This document shows positions 1 to 5,459 of a stretch of DNA of 5,465 nucleotides, piece by piece; within the stretch, counting starts at the first letter, position 1; each line of letters opens with the position of its first letter. A model generated the notes under the pieces. The model saw nothing but the letters and a program-made list of their open reading frames with translations. It did no database searches and was not told the DNA's origin. A program made the translations under genes and the position numbers. Source of the DNA: Desulfatitalea sp. (GTDB lineage Bacteria > Desulfobacterota > Desulfobacteria > Desulfobacterales > Desulfosarcinaceae); contig JAGTVD010000294.1 of assembly GCA_018224505.1 (NCBI GenBank), positions 1-5,465 of the forward strand, read 5' to 3'.

Positions 1-243
1 ACCGACACCCTCAATTTGATGGGGTTCTGCCACTTCAAACAAGGGGCCTACGAGGCGGCCGTCGCCGATTTCGAACGGGTCATCGCCCTCAACCCAAGCT
101 CGGCCATCGATTACGCCAATCTGGCGGTCAATCACCGCGCCCTGGGCAACACGGACAAAGCGGTAGAATATTACCGCACAGCGCTCTCATTGGACCCTTG
201 CATCGAATTTGCCCGTGAGCACCTGAAACAACTGGGAGGATGA
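1..243 (+). CDS. TPR-repeat protein, C-terminal part (5' end outside window)
   Basis: The reading frame is open from the first base and ends at TGA 241-243, giving 80 residues of a longer protein. The visible part holds two tetratricopeptide repeats. The first is roughly residues 1-34 (GFCHFKQGAYEAAVADFERV, then ALNP). The second is roughly residues 35-68 (YANLAVNHRALGNTDKAVEY, then ALSLDP). A short capping helix ending KQLGG follows. The A/G/Y/A/P spacing of each 34-residue unit is the usual TPR pattern. TPR proteins form helical scaffolds that bind other proteins; the partner cannot be told from this fragment. The TTG/ATG near position 16-21 lies inside a TPR helix and is not a credible start. 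The gene converges on the parA-like gene with 4 bp between stop codons. The identity of the whole protein is unknown because the N-terminal part is missing. Confidence 0.88.
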   Translation, partial: TDTLNLMGFCHFKQGAYEAAVADFERVIALNPSSAIDYANLAVNHRALGNTDKAVEYYRTALSLDPCIEFAREHLKQLGG

Positions 244-247
244 CCGG

Positions 248-1030
248 TCAATCGGCCAAACGCGCCAGCAACTCCCCGGCCGCGTCGTTGTAGTCCATGG
301 CCCCGAAGCTGCCCTTGCGGAAAAAGACCACCGGTCGACCCACATCGGCACTCTCGGCAATGGTGGTGTTGGCGCGTACGGCGGTTTTGAACAACAAGGG
401 CCGATAACGCGGCTCGTCCTGCAGTGCCTGTAATATGCGCTGGCTGACGCGGGTACGGGCATCGAAGAAGGTGGGCAGGATGCCCAGCACCTCGATGTCC
501 GGATTGATCTCGGCCTTGACGGCGGCAATGGTATCGAACAACTCCCCCAGCGCGCCGTAAGCGTATGGATGGGTTTGGCACGGCACCAGCACGTAGCGCG
601 CGTAGGCGAACACATTGACCGTCAGCAGGGAAAGGCTCGGCGGTGTGTCCAGCAAGATGAAATCGTATTGCCCGTCGAGTGTCGCCAACGCGTCCCGGAG
701 CCGGTTCTCCCGCCCGGCGACATCCGCCAGCTCCACTTCGGCCCCCGACAGATCCACGTGGGAAGGGATCGCATCCAGGCCCGCCCATTTGGTTGCCACG
801 ATGGTCTCTGCGGTCGACGCCTCACCGTCCGGACCCACCAGATCATAAATGGTGGGCGCCTCGGGGGCCAGTTCAACCCCCAGGCCCTTGGTGGCATTGG
901 CCTGGGGGTCCATGTCGACAATCAGCACCTTCTTTCCCAAGCGGCTCAGGGCGGCGCCCAGATTGATGACGGTGACGGTTTTACCGACGCCGCCTTTTTC
1001 GTTGGCAACGGCAACAGAGCGGGTTTGCAT
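248..1030 (-). CDS. Soj/ParA-family P-loop ATPase
   Basis: This is a 260-residue, complete, single-domain ParA/MinD-superfamily ATPase, the usual length for chromosomal Soj-type proteins. The deviant Walker A motif KGGVGKT is at residues 12-18, with signature Lys12 and catalytic Lys17. The Walker A' region VDMDPQAN is at 38-45, and Walker B FILLDTPP at 124-131. PCQTHPYAYGAL near 150-161 and FDARTRVSQ near 189-197 match conserved Soj positions. Such proteins dimerise on ATP, bind DNA or a surface, and position plasmids, chromosomes or protein assemblies. The ATG follows AAGGAGG at 1039-1045 with an 8-nt gap. It is the second gene of an operon, 19 bp after the dynamin-like gene. No parB-like gene and no parS-like site is visible, so it may position a non-DNA cargo or act with the dynamin. 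The family call is firm; the cargo is unknown. Confidence 0.95.
   Translation of the reverse strand: MQTRSVAVANEKGGVGKTVTVINLGAALSRLGKKVLIVDMDPQANATKGLGVELAPEAPTIYDLVGPDGEASTAETIVATKWAGLDAIPSHVDLSGAEVELADVAGRENRLRDALATLDGQYDFILLDTPPSLSLLTVNVFAYARYVLVPCQTHPYAYGALGELFDTIAAVKAEINPDIEVLGILPTFFDARTRVSQRILQALQDEPRYRPLLFKTAVRANTTIAESADVGRPVVFFRKGSFGAMDYNDAAGELLARLAD
876..909. repeat. Inverted repeat with 11-bp arms inside the parA-like gene
   Basis: The arms ACCCCCAGGCC (876-886) and GGCCTGGGGGT (899-909) are perfect reverse complements separated by 12 bases. The repeat lies over the codons for DPQANATKGLGV (residues 41-52), a conserved ParA segment. The symmetry may simply follow from GC-rich codon choice for those residues. 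As RNA it would form a very stable hairpin early in the coding region, which could affect translation. Confidence 0.5.
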
Positions 1031-1038
1031 CCTCGTGG

Positions 1039-1045
1039 CCTCCTT
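1039..1045 (-). promoter_or_regulatory. Strong ribosome-binding site of the parA-like gene
   Basis: On the minus strand the sequence reads AAGGAGG, 8 nt before the ATG at 1030-1028, inside the 19-bp gap after the dynamin stop codon (TAG, 1052-1050). It fixes the ParA start and suggests this second cistron is translated independently and efficiently. Confidence 0.85.
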
Positions 1046-1049
1046 CGTG

Positions 1050-3323
1050 CTAAGAGATGGATTCCATGGTCGAACCAGTGTCGTTCATCAACAGCCGTAT
1101 CGTGTCGCGCAGGGTTTCAAGTCGCGCGTGCAAATCGGACAGGGTCTGTTCAAAGGCTTTCAACTCACCGTCCACGCGCGTCTTGTCATCACGGCTGGCA
1201 TCGACGGCGGCGGCCAGTTGGCGCACATCCCCCACGTAGGTTGTGAACTGTTCGGTGAGAATATCATACAGCCGGTTGCCGACCACCCGGGTCAAAGGCT
1301 GTATGTACTGAAATTTTAGGTTCTCCTTGTAATCCCTGAAATGCGCGATGATGGCCCGTTCGGTTTCCCGTTTCATGCTACGGACGCCATCCTTCAATGC
1401 CTGCACCCCTTCGGCCTGTTCGCCGGCAGCCGTTTTTTTGAGGACTTTGCGCAGCAGGCGCGCCAGGGTGTATAAACCGAGCCGCATCACCGCTTCGGTC
1501 TTGATGGTGGCTGAGTAGTGCATGGTAGCGGCGGCCGGCGGCAATGCCAGTCCCATGGTGGTTTTGACCGAATCCAGGTCCAGGGCGCCGTCGAACTGCC
1601 ATTGCGTTGCCGCGGGCTTCAATCCGAACTGATCCAGGGCCGCTTCATAGCGCGCCAGGGCGTCCCGTACCATCGCCTCGTAAGGTTCGGCCACCAGGCG
1701 CAATTGTTCCTGCAGCGCCCCTTCGCGCTGTTGCACAAATCCGACAATCTCCGGATTGATCTTTTCGGCCATCAGACCGTCGAGCGCCTGTTTCAAATCC
1801 TGGAACACGAAATAGAGGGTATGGGTGAACCCGGAAGCGGCCAGCTGCTCCCGGCTGCGCTCCAAGTCGGGTTTGTAATCACGCACGAAAGTCAACGCCT
1901 GCTGCAGCACCGGCCCCCCGCGCAGGTCGAAAAAGCGGTCCACATCCACCTTCATCTCCCGCGCGATCTTGGCCACGGCGCCATCCAGGGTGCTTTGAAT
2001 CATGGCCTGTACCTGGGACATGCGATCCTGGTGGGTTTGCAGCTGATCGGTCATGGACCGCGCATCGCCCGTATCGCGCCGCAGCAGGTCGCGATTGAGC
2101 CGCAGCCACTGTTGCAGGCCATTGAGGATCACGGCGATTCGCTCCAACTGATTCTGAAGCAGGAGCCCCGAGCGCTCGCGGGTCAATTTACGCACGAGCA
2201 CCGATTGCAACCGCCGAAGCTCCTGCTCGGAAAAAGAGACCAGCGCTTCGGCTTTGCGCCATTGGGCCAGCCGCTCGTTGTCCTTGTCCGACAAGTCGGC
2301 TGGGGTCGCATCGAAGAGGGTGTAAAGCGCCGAGAGTACGAACAGCTCCGGGTCTGGCACGATCATGGCCAACTCCTCCCGGACACGCTGCACCAATGCC
2401 GCCAGATCGTCCATCCCGTCATGTTCGTTCAGGTCGCAATTGACCACGAAAAGCATGTTGCCGGCGATCCCCATCCGCTTGATAATGGACAGAAAACGGA
2501 TGTCGGCCTGGCGCAAACCAGTGCGGCTGCTGACCACATAGACCACCAGGTGCGCCTTGAGCAGGTAGTCCTGGATCATGGCCAGGTGAAGCGGGTTGGG
2601 CGAGTCGCTGCCCTGGCAGTCGGCCAACTCCATATTGCGCGTGAGCACATCGCCCGGTACCGCCAGCTCGATATCCTTCAAATAGACCGCCAGAGCGTCG
2701 TTGCCAACAAAATCGCGATGCTCGGAGAAGCGCTCGCCCGCGAATTCACGGGTGGCGCCTTCGTCCGCGATAAAGGACTGCACCTGATCGTACCCCTTCA
2801 GATAGGAGGCCAGCAGGACGCCATTGGCGTTAAGACTGTCCTGGACGATGCGCAACTCACTGTCCAATGCGTCCAGCGCGGCTTGCAGGTCGCGACGATC
2901 TTGCCCGCGCCGGATGTCGAACGCGTGCTGCTCTGCGCGCCAGGCATCGGAAGGAAATAGCACCAATGCCTGACGGATCTCGGCATTGACTTCGTCCCAT
3001 GACTTGAAAAAGAGGCGCGCCATTAACGCATCCCCCTTGCGCAAGCGGGTGACGATGGAGGTCACCACCCCCGCCCCGCGCTTCAGATAGTCGTCCCGCA
3101 GCAGGGCATTGACCAGTGTGCTCTTTCCGGATTTGATGGCCCCCACCACGGCGATGCGGACCACATGGTCCATCAGTTGGCGGGCGATGGTATCACAGGA
3201 CTGGTCCCACTGTTTGAAGGCCTCCGCACCGCCATTGAGCACTCCGGAGGAGTGCTGCAGCAACGCTTTAACGGCTTCATTGATCTTAAGAACCGCTTCT
3301 CTGTTGTGTTGGTATGTATCCAT
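1050..3323 (-). CDS. Bacterial dynamin-like GTPase
   Basis: This is a 757-residue dynamin-superfamily protein, likely cytoplasmic or membrane-associated. A short helical N-terminal part leads to G1 GAIKSGKST (61-69). The G2 threonine is in VVTSIVTRLRKG (about 87-96), and a long insert of about 140 residues follows. G3 reads DCQG (235-238) instead of DxPG. G4 reads VNCD (294-297) instead of T/NKxD. SALY near 331 is a candidate G5. The rest is a long helical stalk, a basic amphipathic stretch (about 611-630, LARLLRKVLKK) that could touch membrane, and a coiled coil near 707-745. Bacterial relatives remodel membranes or, like E. coli CrfC (similar length), affect nucleoid or replisome behaviour. 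I chose the ATG at 3323: an in-frame TTG start at 3413 would add 30 Arg-rich residues encoded by what looks like the promoter. The ribosome site is weak (CGGA). No transmembrane helix is evident. It is first in an operon with the ParA-like ATPase. The superfamily is confident, the cell role unknown. Confidence 0.9.
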   Translation of the reverse strand: MDTYQHNREAVLKINEAVKALLQHSSGVLNGGAEAFKQWDQSCDTIARQLMDHVVRIAVVGAIKSGKSTLVNALLRDDYLKRGAGVVTSIVTRLRKGDALMARLFFKSWDEVNAEIRQALVLFPSDAWRAEQHAFDIRRGQDRRDLQAALDALDSELRIVQDSLNANGVLLASYLKGYDQVQSFIADEGATREFAGERFSEHRDFVGNDALAVYLKDIELAVPGDVLTRNMELADCQGSDSPNPLHLAMIQDYLLKAHLVVYVVSSRTGLRQADIRFLSIIKRMGIAGNMLFVVNCDLNEHDGMDDLAALVQRVREELAMIVPDPELFVLSALYTLFDATPADLSDKDNERLAQWRKAEALVSFSEQELRRLQSVLVRKLTRERSGLLLQNQLERIAVILNGLQQWLRLNRDLLRRDTGDARSMTDQLQTHQDRMSQVQAMIQSTLDGAVAKIAREMKVDVDRFFDLRGGPVLQQALTFVRDYKPDLERSREQLAASGFTHTLYFVFQDLKQALDGLMAEKINPEIVGFVQQREGALQEQLRLVAEPYEAMVRDALARYEAALDQFGLKPAATQWQFDGALDLDSVKTTMGLALPPAAATMHYSATIKTEAVMRLGLYTLARLLRKVLKKTAAGEQAEGVQALKDGVRSMKRETERAIIAHFRDYKENLKFQYIQPLTRVVGNRLYDILTEQFTTYVGDVRQLAAAVDASRDDKTRVDGELKAFEQTLSDLHARLETLRDTIRLLMNDTGSTMESIS

Positions 3324-3383
3324 GCTTGCGATCCGTCGTAGGCGAGGTTGTCGTCTTAGTATCCCGCTGCGGGCCAGGACATG

Positions 3384-3413
3384 GATATACCCACGGATGA
3401 CCCGGATTGTCAA
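3384..3413 (-). promoter_or_regulatory. Candidate sigma70 promoter of the dynamin-parA operon
   Basis: On the minus strand, a perfect -35 TTGACA (3413-3408) is followed after 18 bp by TATATC (3389-3384), a 4 of 6 match to the -10 consensus. The predicted transcript start near 3377 gives a leader of about 54 nt before the ATG at 3323. The 18-bp spacing is slightly long and the -10 imperfect, so this is a prediction only. Confidence 0.5.
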
Positions 3414-3710
3414 AACCTAAGGGCTCAACACAGCCGTTATCGATGAACTATTTCGCTGTTGATAGGGTGCGTGGTGGCAGGATGTGATGGTGTTTAGTGC
3501 TAAGGGTTCGCGCAAAAGTTCAAGTGGCGGTGTGCTGTCGATTGGATGGTATGTGCGGTGCATTATTGTTCACACACTGCGAATCATTTTCAAAAAGATG
3601 CCCACCGTCGCCACTGGATTGTAAATCTTATGATTTTATGGTAATAGGGAGCACAGTCGGTGTCGTGTGGCGGTGCCACGCGATCCAAAATCAAAGGGGA
3701 ACCGCGATCC
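3414..3710. other. Intergenic region, AT-richer, between divergent genes
   Basis: No credible gene is seen in this stretch of about 300 bases. It separates the minus-strand dynamin operon from the plus-strand cysteine-rich small gene, so promoters for both directions should lie here or at its edges. It is visibly poorer in GC than the flanks, especially 3560-3650. TATGAT at 3629-3634 and TTGTAA at 3619-3624 look like promoter elements for the plus strand, but I find no well-spaced -35/-10 pair. A 73-codon GTG-started frame crosses it and lacks a ribosome site. Confidence 0.6.
3662..3684 (+). promoter_or_regulatory. Leader hairpin upstream of the cysteine-rich small gene
   Basis: Bases 3662-3671 pair with 3675-3684 around a GGT loop: 10 base pairs, two of them G-U wobbles, with a GTGGC/GCCAC core. 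It ends 8 bases before the ribosome site AAAGGGGA (3693-3700), which is 10 nt from the ATG at 3711. No T-run follows, so it is not an intrinsic terminator. It could stabilise the leader or tune translation, but no function is demonstrated by the sequence. Confidence 0.4.
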
Positions 3711-3872
3711 ATGTCTGAAAAACATCCTGAGTGCCCACTCTACAATCCCTTAAACTGCAAGGAGTACTACAATCCCAAATTGTGTGCCTTTGTGCGCAAG
3801 GACAGGGCTTGCTTGAAAAAAAAAAAGCCGACACAGAAACGGCAGGAAAGTGAGTCTGACGCTATAGAGTGA
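3711..3872 (+). CDS. Small four-cysteine, lysine-rich protein (53 aa), function unknown
   Basis: The ATG at 3711 is preceded by AAAGGGGA (3693-3700) and the gene ends at TGA 3870-3872. A GTG 51 bases upstream would place the start inside the leader hairpin, so I prefer the ATG. The product has cysteines at 8, 16, 25 and 34 (C-x7-C-x8-C-x8-C), with aromatic and NP residues between them (LYNPLNCKEYYNPKLCAFV). It then has KKKK and a polar, charged tail ending ESESDAIE. There is no signal peptide or membrane segment. The regular cysteines could bind a metal such as zinc, or iron-sulfur; that is inference. I have a memory-level impression of similar small proteins in Desulfobacterota. GC is about 45% (73 of 162), well below its neighbours, and an A11 tract (3816-3826) encodes the lysines. 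A strong terminator follows, which supports a real, separately transcribed gene. Confidence 0.72.
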   Translation: MSEKHPECPLYNPLNCKEYYNPKLCAFVRKDRACLKKKKPTQKRQESESDAIE

Positions 3873-3904
3873 CCGGATATCAACGGTTTGAAATCAAAAA
3901 TTAA

Positions 3905-3931
3905 GGGGGCGCTGCCGGCGCCCCCTTTTTT
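3905..3931. terminator. Rho-independent terminator, probably bidirectional
   Basis: GGGGGCGC (3905-3912) and GCGCCCCC (3918-3925) form a perfect 8-bp GC stem with a 5-nt loop. It is followed on the plus strand by six Ts (3926-3931), 32 bases after the small gene's stop. On the minus strand the stem is followed by TTAATTTTTGATTT, 16 bases after the yqgE-like stop. It can therefore serve both convergent transcripts, more strongly in the plus direction. Confidence 0.9.
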
Positions 3932-3941
3932 GTTACAGGCA

Positions 3942-4514
3942 TCAGGCATGACCGGCGGCACCCGACAACGACTGGGGATCGATCCCCAGTCGTTTGATGG
4001 CGCCTTCCCAGCGCTCCGGGGGCGGTATGGCAAACAGGATATCATGGCTGCAAGGGGTCACCAACCAGGCGTTCTGGCTCATTTCCCACTCCAGTTGCCC
4101 GGGCCCCCAACCGGCGCATCCCAGGGTGATGATGAAATCCCGCGGGCCTTCGCCCCGTGCAATGGCCTCAAGTATGGCCCGCGAATTGCTCAGCGCCAAT
4201 GCGTCGTTGATCTTCAAGCTGTCGGTCCAGTCCAGCGGTGGTCCATGCAGCACAAACAGCTCGTGCGTGTGCACCGGCCCCCCGATGTGGATGGGCAGCG
4301 CCGCTGCCGCCGCATTGCATTCGATCTCCAACTCCTCGAAGATCATCCGCCCCTCGATCCCCTCGTACACCCGGTTGACCACCACCCCCACGGCGCCTTC
4401 GTCGGTGTGCTCCGAAATACAGGTCACCGACTGCCGGAAATTGGGATCCATCAGCATCGGCATGGCCATGAGCAGATATCCCTTCAACGAAGTGGATTGA
4501 AACAGATGATCCAT
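3942..4514 (-). CDS. yqgE: YqgE/AlgH family protein (DUF179)
   Basis: This is a 190-residue protein, complete and close to the family's usual length (E. coli YqgE is about 187). Family landmarks run in order. LLMAMPMLMDPNF (14-26) matches the HFLIAMP..DP.F opening, and SEHTDEGAVGVVVNR (34-48) the EH..GA.G...N block. Then come HIGGP (76-80), FVLH (87-90), LGCAGWGPGQLEWE (131-144, usually GYAGW), NAWL (148-151) and the C-terminal AGHA. The family is widespread and soluble. AlgH was named for an effect on alginate regulation in Pseudomonas, but the biochemical role is unsettled. The first ATG is preferred because the conserved opening needs the residues just after it; its ribosome site GAAGG is about 11 nt away, which is weak. 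It lies 53 bp after the reductase gene and may share its transcript. The last codons contain a 28-bp palindrome. Confidence 0.94.
   Translation of the reverse strand: MDHLFQSTSLKGYLLMAMPMLMDPNFRQSVTCISEHTDEGAVGVVVNRVYEGIEGRMIFEELEIECNAAAAALPIHIGGPVHTHELFVLHGPPLDWTDSLKINDALALSNSRAILEAIARGEGPRDFIITLGCAGWGPGQLEWEMSQNAWLVTPCSHDILFAIPPPERWEGAIKRLGIDPQSLSGAAGHA
3967..3994. repeat. Perfect 28-bp palindrome within the 3' end of the yqgE-like gene
   Basis: The left half AACGACTGGGGATC (3967-3980) is followed directly by its exact reverse complement (3981-3994) with no spacer. The centre contains two overlapping GATC sites (GATCGATC). It encodes RLGIDPQS with the edges of the flanking codons, near the C-terminus. 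A site of this symmetry could bind a dimeric protein or form a hairpin in mRNA, or it could be chance; nothing else in the window shares it. Confidence 0.85.
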
Positions 4515-4556
4515 GGATGTAATCGCCTTCTCAATAGATATAAAGAAAAACGCTCA

Positions 4557-4595
4557 AACCGGTCCCTTCATCCATCCCCGGACCGGGACCCGGTT
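4557..4595 (-). repeat. Imperfect inverted repeat over the reductase stop codon, possible weak terminator
   Basis: AACCGGTCCC (4557-4566) and GGGACCCGGTT (4585-4595) pair over 10 bp with one bulged base, around an 18-base loop. On the minus strand the stem spans the reductase stop codon and is followed 7 bases later by TTTTTCTTTA. The large loop and the delayed T-run make it a weak terminator at best. It could attenuate transcription into the yqgE-like gene. Confidence 0.35.
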
Positions 4596-5380
4596 GTGGC
4601 GCGGGGTGCAATGACGGCCGCATCCCCTTCACGCACCACATCCCTTAAATCATAAAGCCCACCGGCAACCAACTGCCCGCCCGCATCCAGATCCAGTAAT
4701 GTTGCGGCCACGCTCTCCGGCGACGACAGTTGGCCGCTTGCCTGAAATTGCACAAACCGGTCCCGGTTGGGGAAGTCAGCATTATCCGCCCCGCGGATCT
4801 CCGCTTGCATATCGGTGGCCACCACGCCCGGCGCCACCGCGCAAACGCTCACCCCATCAGGGCGCGTCTGCTGCTCCAGCGCCACGCAGCGCATGACCAT
4901 ATCCATACCGGCCTTGGCGGCGCAGTAGAGGGACCACCCGGCATAGGGATGCCGTCCGGCCCCCGATGTGATCAGTATGATACGCCGCGCACCTTGCCAC
5001 GAACGGCTGCCATCGATAAAGCACCCCATGAGCTGCATGGGCGCCAGCAAATTGACCTGCATGTGATCGGCCATCCGATCGGCGGGCAACGTGTCGATAA
5101 AACCAATGGGCCCCAGCACCCCCGCATTGCAGATCAGCACCACCTCGCGGCACCCCACCCGCCCCAATGCGTCCAACACCCGCGCCATGGCTTGGTCGAT
5201 CTGGTCGGAATACCGCAGATCACAAGTGTAATTATACCCCCCTGCCACCGGACCTTCCGGCGCCCTTGACAGCGTAAAAAGCCGCTGTCCCCGCGCCGCT
5301 ACCTCGGCGGCCAAAGCTTTGCCGATGCCCCGAGTGGTACCGGTTACAAGGTAGGCCGTTTGTATACGATCACCCGTCAT
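4568..5380 (-). CDS. Short-chain dehydrogenase/reductase (SDR), sepiapterin/benzil reductase-like
   Basis: This is a 270-residue classical SDR, an NAD(P)H-dependent oxidoreductase with a Rossmann fold, cytoplasmic. The cofactor motif TGTTRGIG is at 13-20, Asp54 (CDL) contacts adenine, and NAG is at 85-87. The catalytic tetrad is complete: Asn110 (VNLLAP), Ser139 (ITSGAG), Tyr152 and Lys156 (YCAAK). The PG motif reads APGVVATDM (183-191). The layout, with GQLSSPESVAATLLDL near the end, recalls sepiapterin reductase and Bacillus YueD-type benzil reductases, but the substrate cannot be read from sequence. I chose the ATG at 5380, which leaves 12 residues before the motif as is usual. An in-frame GTG at 5431 would add 17 residues that fit no SDR feature. 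A G-rich stretch before the ATG is a poor ribosome site, so the start is not certain. It is followed by the yqgE-like gene on the same strand. Confidence 0.92.
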   Translation of the reverse strand: MTGDRIQTAYLVTGTTRGIGKALAAEVAARGQRLFTLSRAPEGPVAGGYNYTCDLRYSDQIDQAMARVLDALGRVGCREVVLICNAGVLGPIGFIDTLPADRMADHMQVNLLAPMQLMGCFIDGSRSWQGARRIILITSGAGRHPYAGWSLYCAAKAGMDMVMRCVALEQQTRPDGVSVCAVAPGVVATDMQAEIRGADNADFPNRDRFVQFQASGQLSSPESVAATLLDLDAGGQLVAGGLYDLRDVVREGDAAVIAPRATTGSRSGDG

Positions 5381-5453
5381 AACGCCCCCAGCCCCAAGCG
5401 GCACTTGATTGCGCCAGCAACTGTAATGCACATGCCCCTATGGATGAACCCGT

Positions 5454-5459
5454 ATCATA
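5454..5459 (-). promoter_or_regulatory. -10 element upstream of the reductase gene
   Basis: On the minus strand, TATGAT (5459-5454) matches 5 of 6 bases of the -10 consensus. The matching -35 would lie beyond the window end, so it cannot be checked. Transcription would start near 5447, giving a leader of about 67 nt to the ATG at 5380. The remaining bases 5381-5465 hold no other feature I can support. Confidence 0.4.

Noticed and set aside
248..1030. A plasmid-type or chromosomal parABS partition locus
   Set aside because: No ParB-like gene follows the ParA gene (it is last in its operon and faces a TPR gene), and no parS-like site was found by eye in the window.
569..1246. Plus-strand open frame of 225 codons across the parA/dynamin junction
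   Set aside because: It is antisense to two well-supported genes, has low-complexity composition and no family motif.
1518..2960. Plus-strand open frame of 480 codons
   Set aside because: It lies wholly antisense to the dynamin gene, is rich in His, Gln and Arg with no recognisable domain, and reflects the codon bias of the real gene on the other strand.
3238..3256. 8-bp hairpin AGCACTCC/GGAGTGCT early in the dynamin gene
   Set aside because: It is perfect but short, inside coding DNA, with no T-run and no nearby gene boundary; chance is sufficient.
3497..3718. GTG-started 73-codon frame in the intergenic region
   Set aside because: No ribosome site, it overlaps the better supported ATG of the small cysteine gene, and its cysteines show no pattern.
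3888..4655. Plus-strand open frame of 255 codons over the terminator and the yqgE-like gene
   Set aside because: It starts inside the terminator region and is antisense to yqgE, with His/Pro/Gln-rich shadow composition.
4730..5269. Plus-strand open frame of 179 codons antisense to the reductase
   Set aside because: The SDR on the opposite strand has a complete cofactor motif and catalytic tetrad; this frame is its shadow.
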